The notes under the pieces were generated by a model. It made no database searches, had not been told where the DNA came from, and saw only the letters and a list, made by a program, of their open reading frames with translations. Source: Euzebya pacifica (GTDB lineage Bacteria > Actinomycetota > Nitriliruptoria > Euzebyales > Euzebyaceae). Taken from it: a stretch of 64,000 bases of DNA. Made by a program: the position numbers and the translations under genes. This document shows positions 14,586 through 23,343 of this stretch, one piece after another; positions within the stretch are counted from its first letter, which is position 1; every line of letters starts with the position of its first letter. Location of the stretch: NCBI RefSeq assembly GCF_003344865.1, contig NZ_CP031165.1, positions 3,911,910-3,975,909 of the forward strand. The letters are read 5' to 3'.

Positions 14586-17201
14586 CTAGCGAGTCCAGAC
14601 TGCGCGCTGAGTACCGGCATGGCGGGCAGCCCAGCGGCGGTCCTGTCCGGAGTGGCCGTCGGTCAGGACCTGCAGCTCGACCTCGGGCGCACGGGGCGCT
14701 GACGTCGACAACCAGGTGAACAGCTCGTCGGCGGGCAGCGGGTCCGACCACAGGTAGCCCTGGGCCTCCTCGCAGCCGAGCGCCATCAGGGCCAGCACCG
14801 TCTCGTCGTCCTCCACGCCCTCGGCGACGCAGGACATGCCCAGGTTGTGGGCGAGGTCGACGATGCTCTGCACGATGACGCGGTCGTTGTCGTCGGTCAG
14901 CATGTGCCGGACGAAGCCCTGGTCGACCTTGATCTCGTGCAGCGGAAGCCGCTTGAGGTAGGCCATGGAGGAGAACCCGGTACCGAAGTCGTCGATCGCG
15001 AGGCGTACCCCCATCCGGGCCAGCGCCTCGAGCGTGGCCACCGCCCTGACCGGGTCGGTCAGCATGCTGGACTCGGTGACCTCGAGGGTCAGCATGTCGG
15101 CCGGGAACGCCGTTCGGCGCAGCACCTCGGTCACGTGGGCCGGGAACGCCGGATCCATGACGCTGCGGGCGGAGATGTTGACCGACAGCTCGATCTGTTG
15201 CCCGTCACGGTGCCATCGGATGGCATCGGCGATGGCCCGCTCGAGGACGATGCGGGTCAGCTCGTCGATCAGGCCGGCCTCCTCCGCGATCGGGATGAAC
15301 TCCTGCGGAGGGACGGGACCGAGCTCGGGGTGGGCCCACCGCGCGAGCGCCTCGACGCCGAGCACCTTGCGGTCGGCCAGTCGCAGTCGTGGCTGGTAGC
15401 GGACCTCGAGGTCACCGCGGTGCAGGGCGGTCCGCAGCTCCGCCGCGAGCGCCAACCGGCGGTGGGTGAAGACATCGAGCGAGGGGTCGTACAGGCGCGG
15501 CCGCCCACCCGCGCTCTTGGCGGCGTACATGGTGACGTCGGCGCGCTGCATCAGGTCGTCGGGGTCGGTCGCATGATCGGGGCACATGGCCACCCCGATG
15601 CTGGCGCGGACGTCGACGGCGATGTCGTGCAGCACGCAGGGCTGGTGCAGCTCGGCGGTGACTCGGTCAGCGATGACCAGGGCTTCGTCGGCGTCGACAT
15701 CGGCCACGAGCAGCGCGAACTCGTCCCCGCCGAGTCGGCCGACCACGTCTCCCGGGCGAAGCAGGCCCTGCAGCCGCCCGGCGACTTCCTGCAGCAGCAG
15801 GTCGCCGGTGGCGTGGCCGAGGGTGTCGTTGACCTGCTTGAAGTTGTCGAGGTCGAGGAAGAGCACGGCGAACCGGCTGCCATCGCGGCGCGACCGGTCG
15901 CATGCGCGCCCGAGCTCCCGGTGCAGCAGCGTGCGGTTGGGCAGCTGGGTCAGGCTGTCGTGGTTGGCCTGGTGTGCCTTGTCGGCGGCTTCCCGACGCA
16001 GTCGCTCGACCAGCTGCCCGTTCTCCAGCGCCACGCCGGCGTGACGGGCGAGGGCCCCGACCAGCTCGGCATCGGTCCCGTCGAAGGTGCTGATCTCACT
16101 GGTCCGGTTGGCGGCGACGATCACGCCGCGCAGGCGCTGGACCAGCTCGAGGTCGAGGGACGCCAGGACCGCGTCCTTGACGGGCACGTCGGTGAGGTAG
16201 CGGGTCAGGGGCGCCTCGGTCCGGCCGGCCGGGAACAACGCGGGCCCGTCGGCCACCCGGGCTAGGCACCAGGCCAGGTCGTCGGTGTGGGGTGCCGGCA
16301 GGTCATCGTCCTGACGCAGCTGACCGTCCTGGTGCCGGATGCGCAGGACGGGCTCACCGTCCTCGGCGACCAGGACGAACTCGGCCATCTCGCAGCGCAG
16401 CAGCTGGCAGACCTCCTCCAGCATCGCGGCGGCGGCCTCGCGGGTGTCGCCGGATCGAGCGGTCGAGCTGGTGAACCGATAGAGCGTCTGCAGGTTGGCG
16501 TGGCGCTCGCGGAGCGAGAGATAGGCCTGATAGCCGATGTAGAGGAAGACCGCGACGGCCACGAGTGGCAGCAGCGCCTCGGGTGCGGTCCAGGTCACGC
16601 CGATGACGAAAGCCCCGGCAGCGGCGTTGCCGACGGCCAGGACCGTCCCGATGGTGACGACCTCGCGCAGCATGGCGAGCTGCACCCGCCCCTCGGTCAG
16701 CCAGATCACGGCGGACACCGCCAGCGTGCCCAGCAGGTTCGTGGCGAGGATCGACAGCAGGGCGGCGACCCAGGCCCGCACGCCCAGCGGGGCCTGACCG
16801 TCCAGCACGGCTCGGAAGATCAGCAGGCCGAGCAGGACCTCCGAGGCGAACAGCGCCATGTTGAAGGCGAGCTTCGTGGGACCCTGGCGCTTGACCACCA
16901 GCAGCGTGAACGCCGACCCCAGCAGGCGTGCGCCGACCAGCGCGACAGGGCCCAGCATGCTGTAGCCAAGGAGGAGTGGCAGCTCCGACAATGACAGCGA
17001 GTGGGCGTCCCGGCGGCGGTGCAGGTGGATGACGAACTGTTCGGTGGCGGCGAACGCCAGCGCGAACGCCCACCAGGGACCGACGAAGCGCGGCTGCGCC
17101 ATGGGCAGATCCGTCACTGGGGAGGCCACGAGGAGCGCGACGGCGAACGCCGTCAGCACGCCAGTGACGATCCAGGCGCCCGACTGACCGCGGGTCCTCA
17201 T
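14586..17201 (-). CDS. Membrane-bound GGDEF-EAL protein 1
   Basis: An 871-aa c-di-GMP enzyme. About 250 residues of N-terminal membrane segments include the stretch HLHRRRDAHSLSLSELPLLL. A GAF-like sensor domain follows (about 265-425), then GGDEF (GRLGGDEFALLV, with the RPGD inhibitory I-site five residues before) and EAL (GVEALARWAHPE). EAL catalytic residues are all present: NISARS, LEVTESS, IDDFGTGFSS, the Lys of IKVDQGF, EGVED and QGYLWS. Both cyclase and phosphodiesterase activities are therefore possible. ATG 17201 overlaps the subtilase stop by four bases (ATGA), so the two are coupled. A longer frame to 17417 would run through the subtilase repeat region and is not the start. Confidence 0.9.
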   Translation of the reverse strand: MRTRGQSGAWIVTGVLTAFAVALLVASPVTDLPMAQPRFVGPWWAFALAFAATEQFVIHLHRRRDAHSLSLSELPLLLGYSMLGPVALVGARLLGSAFTLLVVKRQGPTKLAFNMALFASEVLLGLLIFRAVLDGQAPLGVRAWVAALLSILATNLLGTLAVSAVIWLTEGRVQLAMLREVVTIGTVLAVGNAAAGAFVIGVTWTAPEALLPLVAVAVFLYIGYQAYLSLRERHANLQTLYRFTSSTARSGDTREAAAAMLEEVCQLLRCEMAEFVLVAEDGEPVLRIRHQDGQLRQDDDLPAPHTDDLAWCLARVADGPALFPAGRTEAPLTRYLTDVPVKDAVLASLDLELVQRLRGVIVAANRTSEISTFDGTDAELVGALARHAGVALENGQLVERLRREAADKAHQANHDSLTQLPNRTLLHRELGRACDRSRRDGSRFAVLFLDLDNFKQVNDTLGHATGDLLLQEVAGRLQGLLRPGDVVGRLGGDEFALLVADVDADEALVIADRVTAELHQPCVLHDIAVDVRASIGVAMCPDHATDPDDLMQRADVTMYAAKSAGGRPRLYDPSLDVFTHRRLALAAELRTALHRGDLEVRYQPRLRLADRKVLGVEALARWAHPELGPVPPQEFIPIAEEAGLIDELTRIVLERAIADAIRWHRDGQQIELSVNISARSVMDPAFPAHVTEVLRRTAFPADMLTLEVTESSMLTDPVRAVATLEALARMGVRLAIDDFGTGFSSMAYLKRLPLHEIKVDQGFVRHMLTDDNDRVIVQSIVDLAHNLGMSCVAEGVEDDETVLALMALGCEEAQGYLWSDPLPADELFTWLSTSAPRAPEVELQVLTDGHSGQDRRWAARHAGTQRAVWTR

Positions 17202-18913
17202 CGCCACGAGGCGGAGCTCCATGTCGCGTTCGACCACTGGTGCCCCGACCACTGGTGGCCCGACCACTGGTGACCCGCCCACTCTCCGCCGGACCACTGG
17301 TGCCCCGACCACTGATGCCCCGACCACTGATGCCCCGACCACTGGTGGCCGGCCCAGTCGGTGCCGGTCCACGCCAGTCCGATCCAGCGGAGCCCGTCCC
17401 AGCCGTGGCCGGTCCACTGGTTGCCGTTCCAGGCGCCGTCGACCCAGGTGCCGCCGTTGGCCAGGCCCTTGGCCAGGGCAGCGGTGTCCAGGGGCTGGCC
17501 GAAGATGTCGCGGTTGCCGGTCAGCTCGACGCCGTCGGCGGTGGCCAGCACGGCGTCGCCGCGGGTGGCGTCGAGGTCGCCGCCACCTGCGGAGGGCCGG
17601 TGGGTGGGGATGCGGTTGGGCGGGGTGGCACCGGCCATCGTGTCCAGCCGGAGGGCCAGCTGGCCCGTCTCGGGGGTGAACTCGCGCCCCAACCGGTCGC
17701 CGTTGGCCAGCAAAGCCGCCTTGACCATGTCAGGGGTCCAGCGCGGGTTGGCACCGACGACGAGGGCGGCGGCCCCGGACACGATCGCAGCGGACTGGGA
17801 GGTGCCGCTGCCCTTGAAGAACCGTTCGTCGACCGTCGCGGTGTCGCCGTACAGCAGGTCCAGCTGCGAGCCGGGGACCCGCAGGCTGGCCACGGACGCA
17901 CCGGGGGCCAGCAGGTCGGGGTTGCGGCTGCCGTCACCCCGTGCGGAGAACGACAGCGGACGCCAACGCCAGTCGAGGGAGGAGTCGTTGGTGTCGACGG
18001 CACCAACCGCGAGGATCCGCGGGTCGATGGCGGGAGTGGTCAGTCCCCTGACGGTGTCGCCGTCGTTGCCGGCCGCGGCCACGACGACGATGCCGGCGTC
18101 CCATGCGGCCTCGGCGGCGTGGGACAGCGGGTCGGTGGTGTAGCGCTGGCGCGAGTAGGTGCCGTAGGACAGGTTGAGGACGCGGATGTTCAGGCCGGGG
18201 TCGTCGTGATGGGTGACGACCCAGTCGATGGCCGCGATGACCTGCGAGACGTCGGTGACGCCATGCGCGTCGGCGACCTTGAGGCTGATCAGGTGGGCGT
18301 CCGGCGCCATGCCGAGGAAGCCGCCGGCATCGGGGCGCGTCGGATGGGCGTCGGCATCGCGTCCGACGATCAGCCCGGCCATGTGGGTCCCGTGGCCGTA
18401 GGTGTCGAGGTGCCGCAGCTCGGGGGCGTTGGCCTCGAAGGACAGGTCGGGACCGTGCCGGACCTGGCCGGCGTCGAGGCCCTGCACCGGGGCGACGCCG
18501 GTGTCGATCAACGCCACGCCCACCCCGGCGCCCGTCGCACCGGAGGCCCAGTAGTCCTCGGCGCCGGTGACGTCGACGACCGTTCGGACGGTCACGGGCT
18601 GGGTGGCGTCGACCCGCGAGTCGGCGAGCGGTTGGATCCGCTCGTCGGGGGTGATGGTCAGGTCGGCGGCACGCAGGTCGGCCACCCGGTCGGCGGGCAC
18701 CTCGGCGGCCACGCCGTCGATGACCTCGAGCGTCAGCTCGACGTCCCCGCCCGCGTCACGGACAGCGGCTGCCGCGTGGGCGGTGGACTGCTCGCTGCGG
18801 ACGATCACCGACACCATGTCGGCATCCGCCATGGCCGGCTGCACGAGCACGGCGGCGACCACGACCCCAAGGATCGCGGCCGCGGATGCTCGGACACGCA
18901 CTGACCAGGACAC
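17198..18913 (-). CDS. Secreted subtilase (S8) 1 with HQWSG repeats
   Basis: A 571-aa exported serine protease. Signal peptide 1-30 (cleavage near AMADA), I9-like prodomain about 33-95, catalytic Asp137 (ALIDTG), His174 (YGHGTHMAG), oxyanion Asn283 (AAGND) and Ser372 (GSGTSQSAA). After a linker comes a Trp-rich array of five-residue units, mainly HQWSG with variants (TDWAG, GEWAG, LAWTG), from about 500 to the end (NATWSSASWR). No sorting signal or membrane anchor is seen, so the array may bind the surface or a partner. It is translationally coupled to the GGDEF-EAL gene. GTG 18913 is the only start that keeps the whole signal peptide. Confidence 0.9.
   Translation of the reverse strand: MSWSVRVRASAAAILGVVVAAVLVQPAMADADMVSVIVRSEQSTAHAAAAVRDAGGDVELTLEVIDGVAAEVPADRVADLRAADLTITPDERIQPLADSRVDATQPVTVRTVVDVTGAEDYWASGATGAGVGVALIDTGVAPVQGLDAGQVRHGPDLSFEANAPELRHLDTYGHGTHMAGLIVGRDADAHPTRPDAGGFLGMAPDAHLISLKVADAHGVTDVSQVIAAIDWVVTHHDDPGLNIRVLNLSYGTYSRQRYTTDPLSHAAEAAWDAGIVVVAAAGNDGDTVRGLTTPAIDPRILAVGAVDTNDSSLDWRWRPLSFSARGDGSRNPDLLAPGASVASLRVPGSQLDLLYGDTATVDERFFKGSGTSQSAAIVSGAAALVVGANPRWTPDMVKAALLANGDRLGREFTPETGQLALRLDTMAGATPPNRIPTHRPSAGGGDLDATRGDAVLATADGVELTGNRDIFGQPLDTAALAKGLANGGTWVDGAWNGNQWTGHGWDGLRWIGLAWTGTDWAGHQWSGHQWSGHQWSGHQWSGGEWAGHQWSGHQWSGHQWSNATWSSASWR
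17231..17352 (-). repeat. 15-bp tandem repeat encoding HQWSG units
   Basis: Direct repeats of about 15 bp, core CGACCACTGG on the + strand with the rest varying between TGCCC, TGGCC and TGACC, code for the HQWSG pentapeptides at the end of subtilase 1. The array is interrupted by one diverged unit (17271-17290). The reading frame is kept throughout. Confidence 0.8.
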
Positions 18914-18928
18914 GGACTGCTCCGAACG

Positions 18929-19011
18929 GTTACTGAACGTTACTCAGTCCGTCGGCACTAGTTCATCTGAACTTGAGTACGAACTGTGTCGGCTTTCTGA
19001 CGTTCAGTAAC
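18929..19011. promoter_or_regulatory. Nested inverted repeats upstream of subtilase 1
   Basis: In the 206-bp gap upstream of the subtilase 1 start, 12-bp arms GTTACTGAACGT (18929-18940) and ACGTTCAGTAAC (19000-19011) face each other. Between them lies a second palindrome, AGTTCATCTGAACT (18960-18973). All share a TTCA/TGAA core and are AT-rich for this genome. TTACTGAA also recurs upstream of subtilase 3. The arrangement suggests binding sites for one regulator; which one is unknown. Confidence 0.5.
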
Positions 19012-19119
19012 ACTGCCCCGTTGCACGAACGGGCAACCGTCGTGCGCGAGTTCGCCAGCCTCCTCGGTTCGACGAGGACCGCCTGCTCGAGCCGGGCTGG
19101 GCTGACCCGCAGGGCCGGG

Positions 19120-21666
19120 TCAGATGGCGACGGGCCGAGCCGCGCTGACCGGCACGACGGACCGGTCCTCGTGGACCAGCAGCTGCAGCAGCGCCGAGGC
19201 CGACACCGGTCGGGACCACAGATAGCCCTGGGCGACCCCACAGCCGAGCGCCAGCAGCGCGTCGCTGGTCGCGGTGTCCTCGACCCCTTCGGCGACGGTC
19301 GACATCCCGAGGTTGTGGGCGAGGTCGAGGATGCTGCGCACGATCACCGCGTCGCTCTCGTCCACGAGCATGGTCCGGATGAAGCCCTGATCGATCTTGA
19401 TCTCGTCCAGCGGCAGCCGCTTGAGGTACGCCATGGACGAGAACCCGGTCCCGAAGTCGTCGATGGACAGCTCCACGCCGAGCGCCGCGATGGCCGTCAG
19501 GTTGGCGACGGCCTGCTCGCGGTCGGTCATCATGCTGGACTCGGTGACCTCGAGGGTCAGCAGGTGCGGGGCGATGCCGGTGGTCCGCAGCAGGTCGGTC
19601 AGGTGCGCCGGGAAGTCCTGGTCGATCACGCTGCGGGCGGAGATGTTGACGGCGACGCTGATGAGGTGACCCCGGGCATGCCAGACCTGCGCGTCCTCGA
19701 TGGCGCGGTGCAGCACATGGGTCGTCAGCTCACGGATCAGGCCGGTCTCCTCCGCGATGGGGATGAACTCGTCGGGGCCGATCTGTCCCATCTCGGGGTG
19801 GTTCCAACGGGCCAGCGCCTCGGCGCCGACCACGACGTCGTCGGACAACCGCACCTTGGGCTGGTAGGCGACGCCGATTCGCCGTTCCCTGATCGCGGTC
19901 CGCAGCTCGGCGGCGAGGGCCAGCCGTCTGTGGGTGTGGACGTCCAGCTCCGGGGCGTACATGACCGGTCCCCTGCCGTCGTGCTTGGCCGCGTACATCG
20001 CCACGTCGGCGCGCTGGAGCAGCTCGTCGGGGTCCCCGGCGTGCTGGGGGCAGGTCGCCACGCCGAGGCTGGCCCGGACGTCGACGGCGATGCCGTCCAG
20101 GGCGCACGGCCTGTTGAGCTTCTGGATCAGCCGGTCGGCGACCACCATCGCCGCATCGGGTGCCACGTCTCGGACCAGCACCGCGAACTCGTCGCCGCCC
20201 AGCCGGGCCACGCTGTCGCCGGGCCGAAGTGACGCGGAGAGCCGCAGCGCGACCTCCTGGAGCAGCAGGTCACCGGTGGCATGGCCGAGGGTGTCGTTGA
20301 CGTCCTTGAAGTTGTCGAGGTCCAGCAGCAGCACGGCGAAGCCGGTGCCGTCGTCCAGCGACGTCTGGCACGCGGCGGTGAGCTCGACCTGGAACAGCTT
20401 GCGGTTGGGCAGGCCGGTCAGGCTGTCGTGGTTGGCCTGATGGGCCTTCTCGGCAGCCTCGCTCTGGAGGCGTTCCACGAGTCGGCCGTTCTCCAGCGCC
20501 ACGCCCGCGTGTCGGGCGAGGGCCTCGAACAGCTCGACATCCTCGTCATCGAACGTGCTGACCTCGCTCGTCCGGTTCGCCGCGACCACGATCCCGACGT
20601 GGTACTCGGCCAGCTCCAGGGCGATGGGTGCCAGCATGACGTCCTTGAGGGTCAGCCCCTCCATGTGTGCCCGAACTGGTGGGGGCAACGAGCTGCCCGA
20701 GAAGCGGACGGCCCCACCGGCGGTCTGGGACAGGCACCACTGGATCTCCGCAACGTCGACGGCCGGCAGGTCGTCGTCCACGAGGAGCCGGTCGTCCTGG
20801 AGGCGCAGGCGGAGCACCACCTGGCCGTCGGGCTGGACCAGCGCGAACTCGGCCGCCTCGCAGCGCAGCAGCTCGCAGACCTCCGCCAGCATCGCGGCCG
20901 CGGCTTCCCGGGTGTCTCCGGACCGGGCGGTGGCGCTGGTGAACCGGTACAGCATCTGCAGGTTGGCATGACGCTGTCGCAGCATCAGGTGGGCGCGGTA
21001 GCCGATGTACATGAACGCCGCGACGGCCACGAGCGGCACGATCGCCTCCGTGGAGGTCCACAGGACCGACAGCACGAGGACACCCACCGCGGCGTTGCAC
21101 AGCGCCAGGAAGGTGCCGATGACACCGACCTCCCGCAACATGCCGAGCTGCACCCGCCCTTCGGTCGACCAGATGGCCGCGGAGATGGCGACGCTGCCGA
21201 GGACGTCGGTCGCCAGGGTCGCCGCGCCGGCCGCGATCCAGGCCCGGGAGTCCGTCGGGGGGTGGGCGCCCAGGATGCTGCGGAAGATGATCAGGCCGAC
21301 GACGGCTTCGAGGGCGAACAGCGAAAGGTTGAACGCCAGCTTCGCGGACACCTGGCGGCGCAACACGACCAGCGTGAACGCGGCACCCAGCAGCCTGGCC
21401 AGCAGCAGTGTTGGGGCGGCCAGGAACCCGTAGCCGAGCAGGAGGGGGAGCTCCGACAGCGACAGGGAGTGGGCGTCGCGCCGCAGGTGGAGGTGGATGA
21501 CGAAGTACTCGGTCGCCGCGAAGCCGATCGCGAACCCCCACCAGGGCAGCTCCACCGGTGGGGTGGCGAACGGCAACGAGCGGACCGGACCCATGAACAG
21601 GACGAGCGCGCCGACGGCGAGGAGGCCGATGAGCCCCCACACGCGTACAGCAGCCCTGCGGTTCAC
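19120..21666 (-). CDS. Membrane-bound GGDEF-EAL protein 2
   Basis: An 848-aa paralog of the protein at 14586-17201, with the same order: hydrophobic N-terminal segments (about 1-230, including HLHLRRDAHSLSLSELPLLL), GAF-like domain, GGDEF (ARLGGDEFAVLV, with RPGD I-site) and EAL (GAEALARWNHPE). EAL residues NISARS, LEVTESS, IDDFGTGFSS, IKIDQGF, EGVED and QGYLWS are intact. GTG 21666 has GGAGGAG about nine bases upstream. The stretch after the subtilase stop contains a structured element. Similarity to paralog 1 is high across the membrane region, so both probably sense the same kind of signal. Confidence 0.9.
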   Translation of the reverse strand: MNRRAAVRVWGLIGLLAVGALVLFMGPVRSLPFATPPVELPWWGFAIGFAATEYFVIHLHLRRDAHSLSLSELPLLLGYGFLAAPTLLLARLLGAAFTLVVLRRQVSAKLAFNLSLFALEAVVGLIIFRSILGAHPPTDSRAWIAAGAATLATDVLGSVAISAAIWSTEGRVQLGMLREVGVIGTFLALCNAAVGVLVLSVLWTSTEAIVPLVAVAAFMYIGYRAHLMLRQRHANLQMLYRFTSATARSGDTREAAAAMLAEVCELLRCEAAEFALVQPDGQVVLRLRLQDDRLLVDDDLPAVDVAEIQWCLSQTAGGAVRFSGSSLPPPVRAHMEGLTLKDVMLAPIALELAEYHVGIVVAANRTSEVSTFDDEDVELFEALARHAGVALENGRLVERLQSEAAEKAHQANHDSLTGLPNRKLFQVELTAACQTSLDDGTGFAVLLLDLDNFKDVNDTLGHATGDLLLQEVALRLSASLRPGDSVARLGGDEFAVLVRDVAPDAAMVVADRLIQKLNRPCALDGIAVDVRASLGVATCPQHAGDPDELLQRADVAMYAAKHDGRGPVMYAPELDVHTHRRLALAAELRTAIRERRIGVAYQPKVRLSDDVVVGAEALARWNHPEMGQIGPDEFIPIAEETGLIRELTTHVLHRAIEDAQVWHARGHLISVAVNISARSVIDQDFPAHLTDLLRTTGIAPHLLTLEVTESSMMTDREQAVANLTAIAALGVELSIDDFGTGFSSMAYLKRLPLDEIKIDQGFIRTMLVDESDAVIVRSILDLAHNLGMSTVAEGVEDTATSDALLALGCGVAQGYLWSRPVSASALLQLLVHEDRSVVPVSAARPVAI

Positions 21667-21705
21667 CGTCCGACTCCTCCTGGTCCAGCGACATACGGCT
21701 TCCGG

Positions 21706-21762
21706 CCCGTGTCAGGGGCGTTGTCCTCCTGATCGGCAGGTGTCCTGCCCACCTGACACGGG
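21706..21762 (-). promoter_or_regulatory. Intercistronic structured element between subtilase 2 and GGDEF-EAL 2
   Basis: The 115-bp gap contains a perfect 11-bp inverted repeat, CCCGTGTCAGG (21706-21716) and CCTGACACGGG (21752-21762). Inside it is a smaller hairpin, GGCAGG (21735-21740) and CCTGCC (21744-21749). In mRNA sense the unpaired part also holds an AGGAGGA sequence resembling a ribosome-binding site. It lies about 40 bases before the GGDEF-EAL start. Possible roles are attenuation, mRNA processing or uneven expression of the two products. Confidence 0.5.
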
Positions 21763-21781
21763 CGCCTCTCCTTCGGTGTGA

Positions 21782-23281
21782 CTACCTCCAGGCCCCGGTC
21801 GACCAGCTGCGGCCGCTCCAGGACCGTCCCGACCACGACCGCCCTGACCACGACCGTCCAGACCAGGAACGACCCGACCACGACCGCCCCGACCACGAGC
21901 GTCCGCTGAACTCGTCGGCGGAACCCCACTCCTGCCCGGTGAAGCTGGTCGACCACACCGCCGGGCTCCATGCCGGTCCGGCGAAGGAGTCGGTGCAGAA
22001 GCAGTCGCCGGTCCACCGCACGCCGCGGTAGACGCCACCGTCCCATGCATGGTTCGTGCCGACCCACGAGACGCCGTGGATGTCGACCTCGGTGTCGAGC
22101 TCGACCTCGTCGTGGGCCACGTGCTCGCCGTTGCGGCTCGCCTCCAGGCTGCCCGTCCCCAGGTGGGTGAACGCTTCCCGTGCCCCGTCGGACACGTCAC
22201 GGGCCGCGGCCCGGCTGATGTCGAGCATGCCCTGGCCCCTGCTGCGCCGGTCGGCGTGCAGGAGGTTGGCGCTCGTCGTGCGGAGCAGCTGGTTGACCTG
22301 CTCGGGCTGCAGCTGCGGGTTGTCCTCGATCAGCAGCGCGATCGCGCCGGAGACGACCGCGGCCGCCTGGGAGGACCCCGAGCCCAGGAAGAGGGCGTCG
22401 CCGACACGGGCGGACGCGTGCTCGGTGTCGATGGTCGAGCCCGGGTTGCGCAGGCTGGTGATGGAGGTGCCCGGTGCGACGATGTCCGGGTGGCGCGTAC
22501 GGTCGCCGGTGCTGGAGAACAGCGCCACGATGTCGTCGTCGATGGTGGAGGTGTCCCGCAGGTCCGCGGCACCAGCGGCGATGACCCGTGGGTGGGTGGC
22601 CGGGGCGTTCAGCGATGCGCTGCCGAACCCTTCGTTGCCGGCGGCGACGACGACGACGATGCCGGCGTCCCAGGCCCGGCCGACGGCGGCGGCGAGCGGG
22701 TCGACCTCGACGGGCTGCACCCCCGTGGTGCCGTAGGAGAGGTTGATGATCCTGATGCCGAGCTCGTCGGCGTGGGCCACGGTCCAATCGATGGCGGCGA
22801 TGGCCTGGGTCACGTCGACGGCGCCGTCGTGACCGGCGATCTTGACGTTGACCAGGTGCGCCCCGGAGGCCAAACCGCGGGAGGAGTCGTCGATCCCGGT
22901 GCCGGCGATGATCCCCGCGATGTGGGTGCCGTGGCCGTAGGTGTCGAGGTAGCGCAGCGCCGCGATCTGGGACTCGAAGGACAGGTCGGGGCCGTTGATG
23001 ACCTTGCCCGGGCCGTCGAGACCCGGGACGGGGACCACGCCGGTGTCGATCAGGGCGACGCCGACCCCGGCACCGGTGAGGCCGCGGTCGTGCAGGTCGT
23101 CGGCCCCGATGGCCTCGGCGACCTGCGCGAGGGTGAGCGGTCCGTTCGTTGCGACGGTGGCGGTGTGGTTGCCACGCCCTCCAGCGGAGGCCCCGGTGGC
23201 GGACACGGTGAGGAACAGGGCCATCGTCACTGCGAGGGCGGCGCTGAGGAGGCGGTTCGGGCGTGCGGGATACTGGATCAT
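21782..23281 (-). CDS. Secreted subtilase (S8) 2 with RSWSG repeats
   Basis: A 499-aa exported serine protease. ATG 23281 is set by AGGAG seven bases upstream and begins a signal peptide (LSAALAVTMALFLTVSATGA, ending near ASA). No I9-like prodomain is present: the mature protein goes almost directly into the catalytic domain. The triad is visible in VALIDTG, YGHGTHIAG and GSGSSQAAA; the oxyanion Asn is in AAGNE. The tail is an array of RSWSG units ending in WSTGAWR, preceded by a short Cys-containing Trp-rich stretch (TGDCFCTDSF). It is 62 bp downstream of subtilase 3 with no room for an obvious promoter, so they are probably cotranscribed. Confidence 0.88.
   Translation of the reverse strand: MIQYPARPNRLLSAALAVTMALFLTVSATGASAGGRGNHTATVATNGPLTLAQVAEAIGADDLHDRGLTGAGVGVALIDTGVVPVPGLDGPGKVINGPDLSFESQIAALRYLDTYGHGTHIAGIIAGTGIDDSSRGLASGAHLVNVKIAGHDGAVDVTQAIAAIDWTVAHADELGIRIINLSYGTTGVQPVEVDPLAAAVGRAWDAGIVVVVAAGNEGFGSASLNAPATHPRVIAAGAADLRDTSTIDDDIVALFSSTGDRTRHPDIVAPGTSITSLRNPGSTIDTEHASARVGDALFLGSGSSQAAAVVSGAIALLIEDNPQLQPEQVNQLLRTTSANLLHADRRSRGQGMLDISRAAARDVSDGAREAFTHLGTGSLEASRNGEHVAHDEVELDTEVDIHGVSWVGTNHAWDGGVYRGVRWTGDCFCTDSFAGPAWSPAVWSTSFTGQEWGSADEFSGRSWSGRSWSGRSWSGRSWSGRSWSGRSWSGRSWSTGAWR
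21801..21910 (-). repeat. 15-bp tandem repeat encoding RSWSG units
   Basis: About seven direct repeats of roughly 15 bp, core GACCACGACCG on the + strand, encode the RSWSG pentapeptides at the end of subtilase 2. The unit differs from those of the other two subtilases, showing separate homogenisation. Confidence 0.75.
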
Positions 23282-23343
23282 CGTGGTGCTCCTGGGGTGT
23301 GGTGCGGCGGTGGCGGTGCGGCGGGTGCGGTGGGTGCGGTGGT

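Noticed and set aside
17202-17417. N-terminal extension of GGDEF-EAL 1 by 72 codons
   Set aside because: It reads the subtilase repeat DNA out of frame (PVVGAPVVG-type product); the ATGA overlap at 17198-17201 is the better start.
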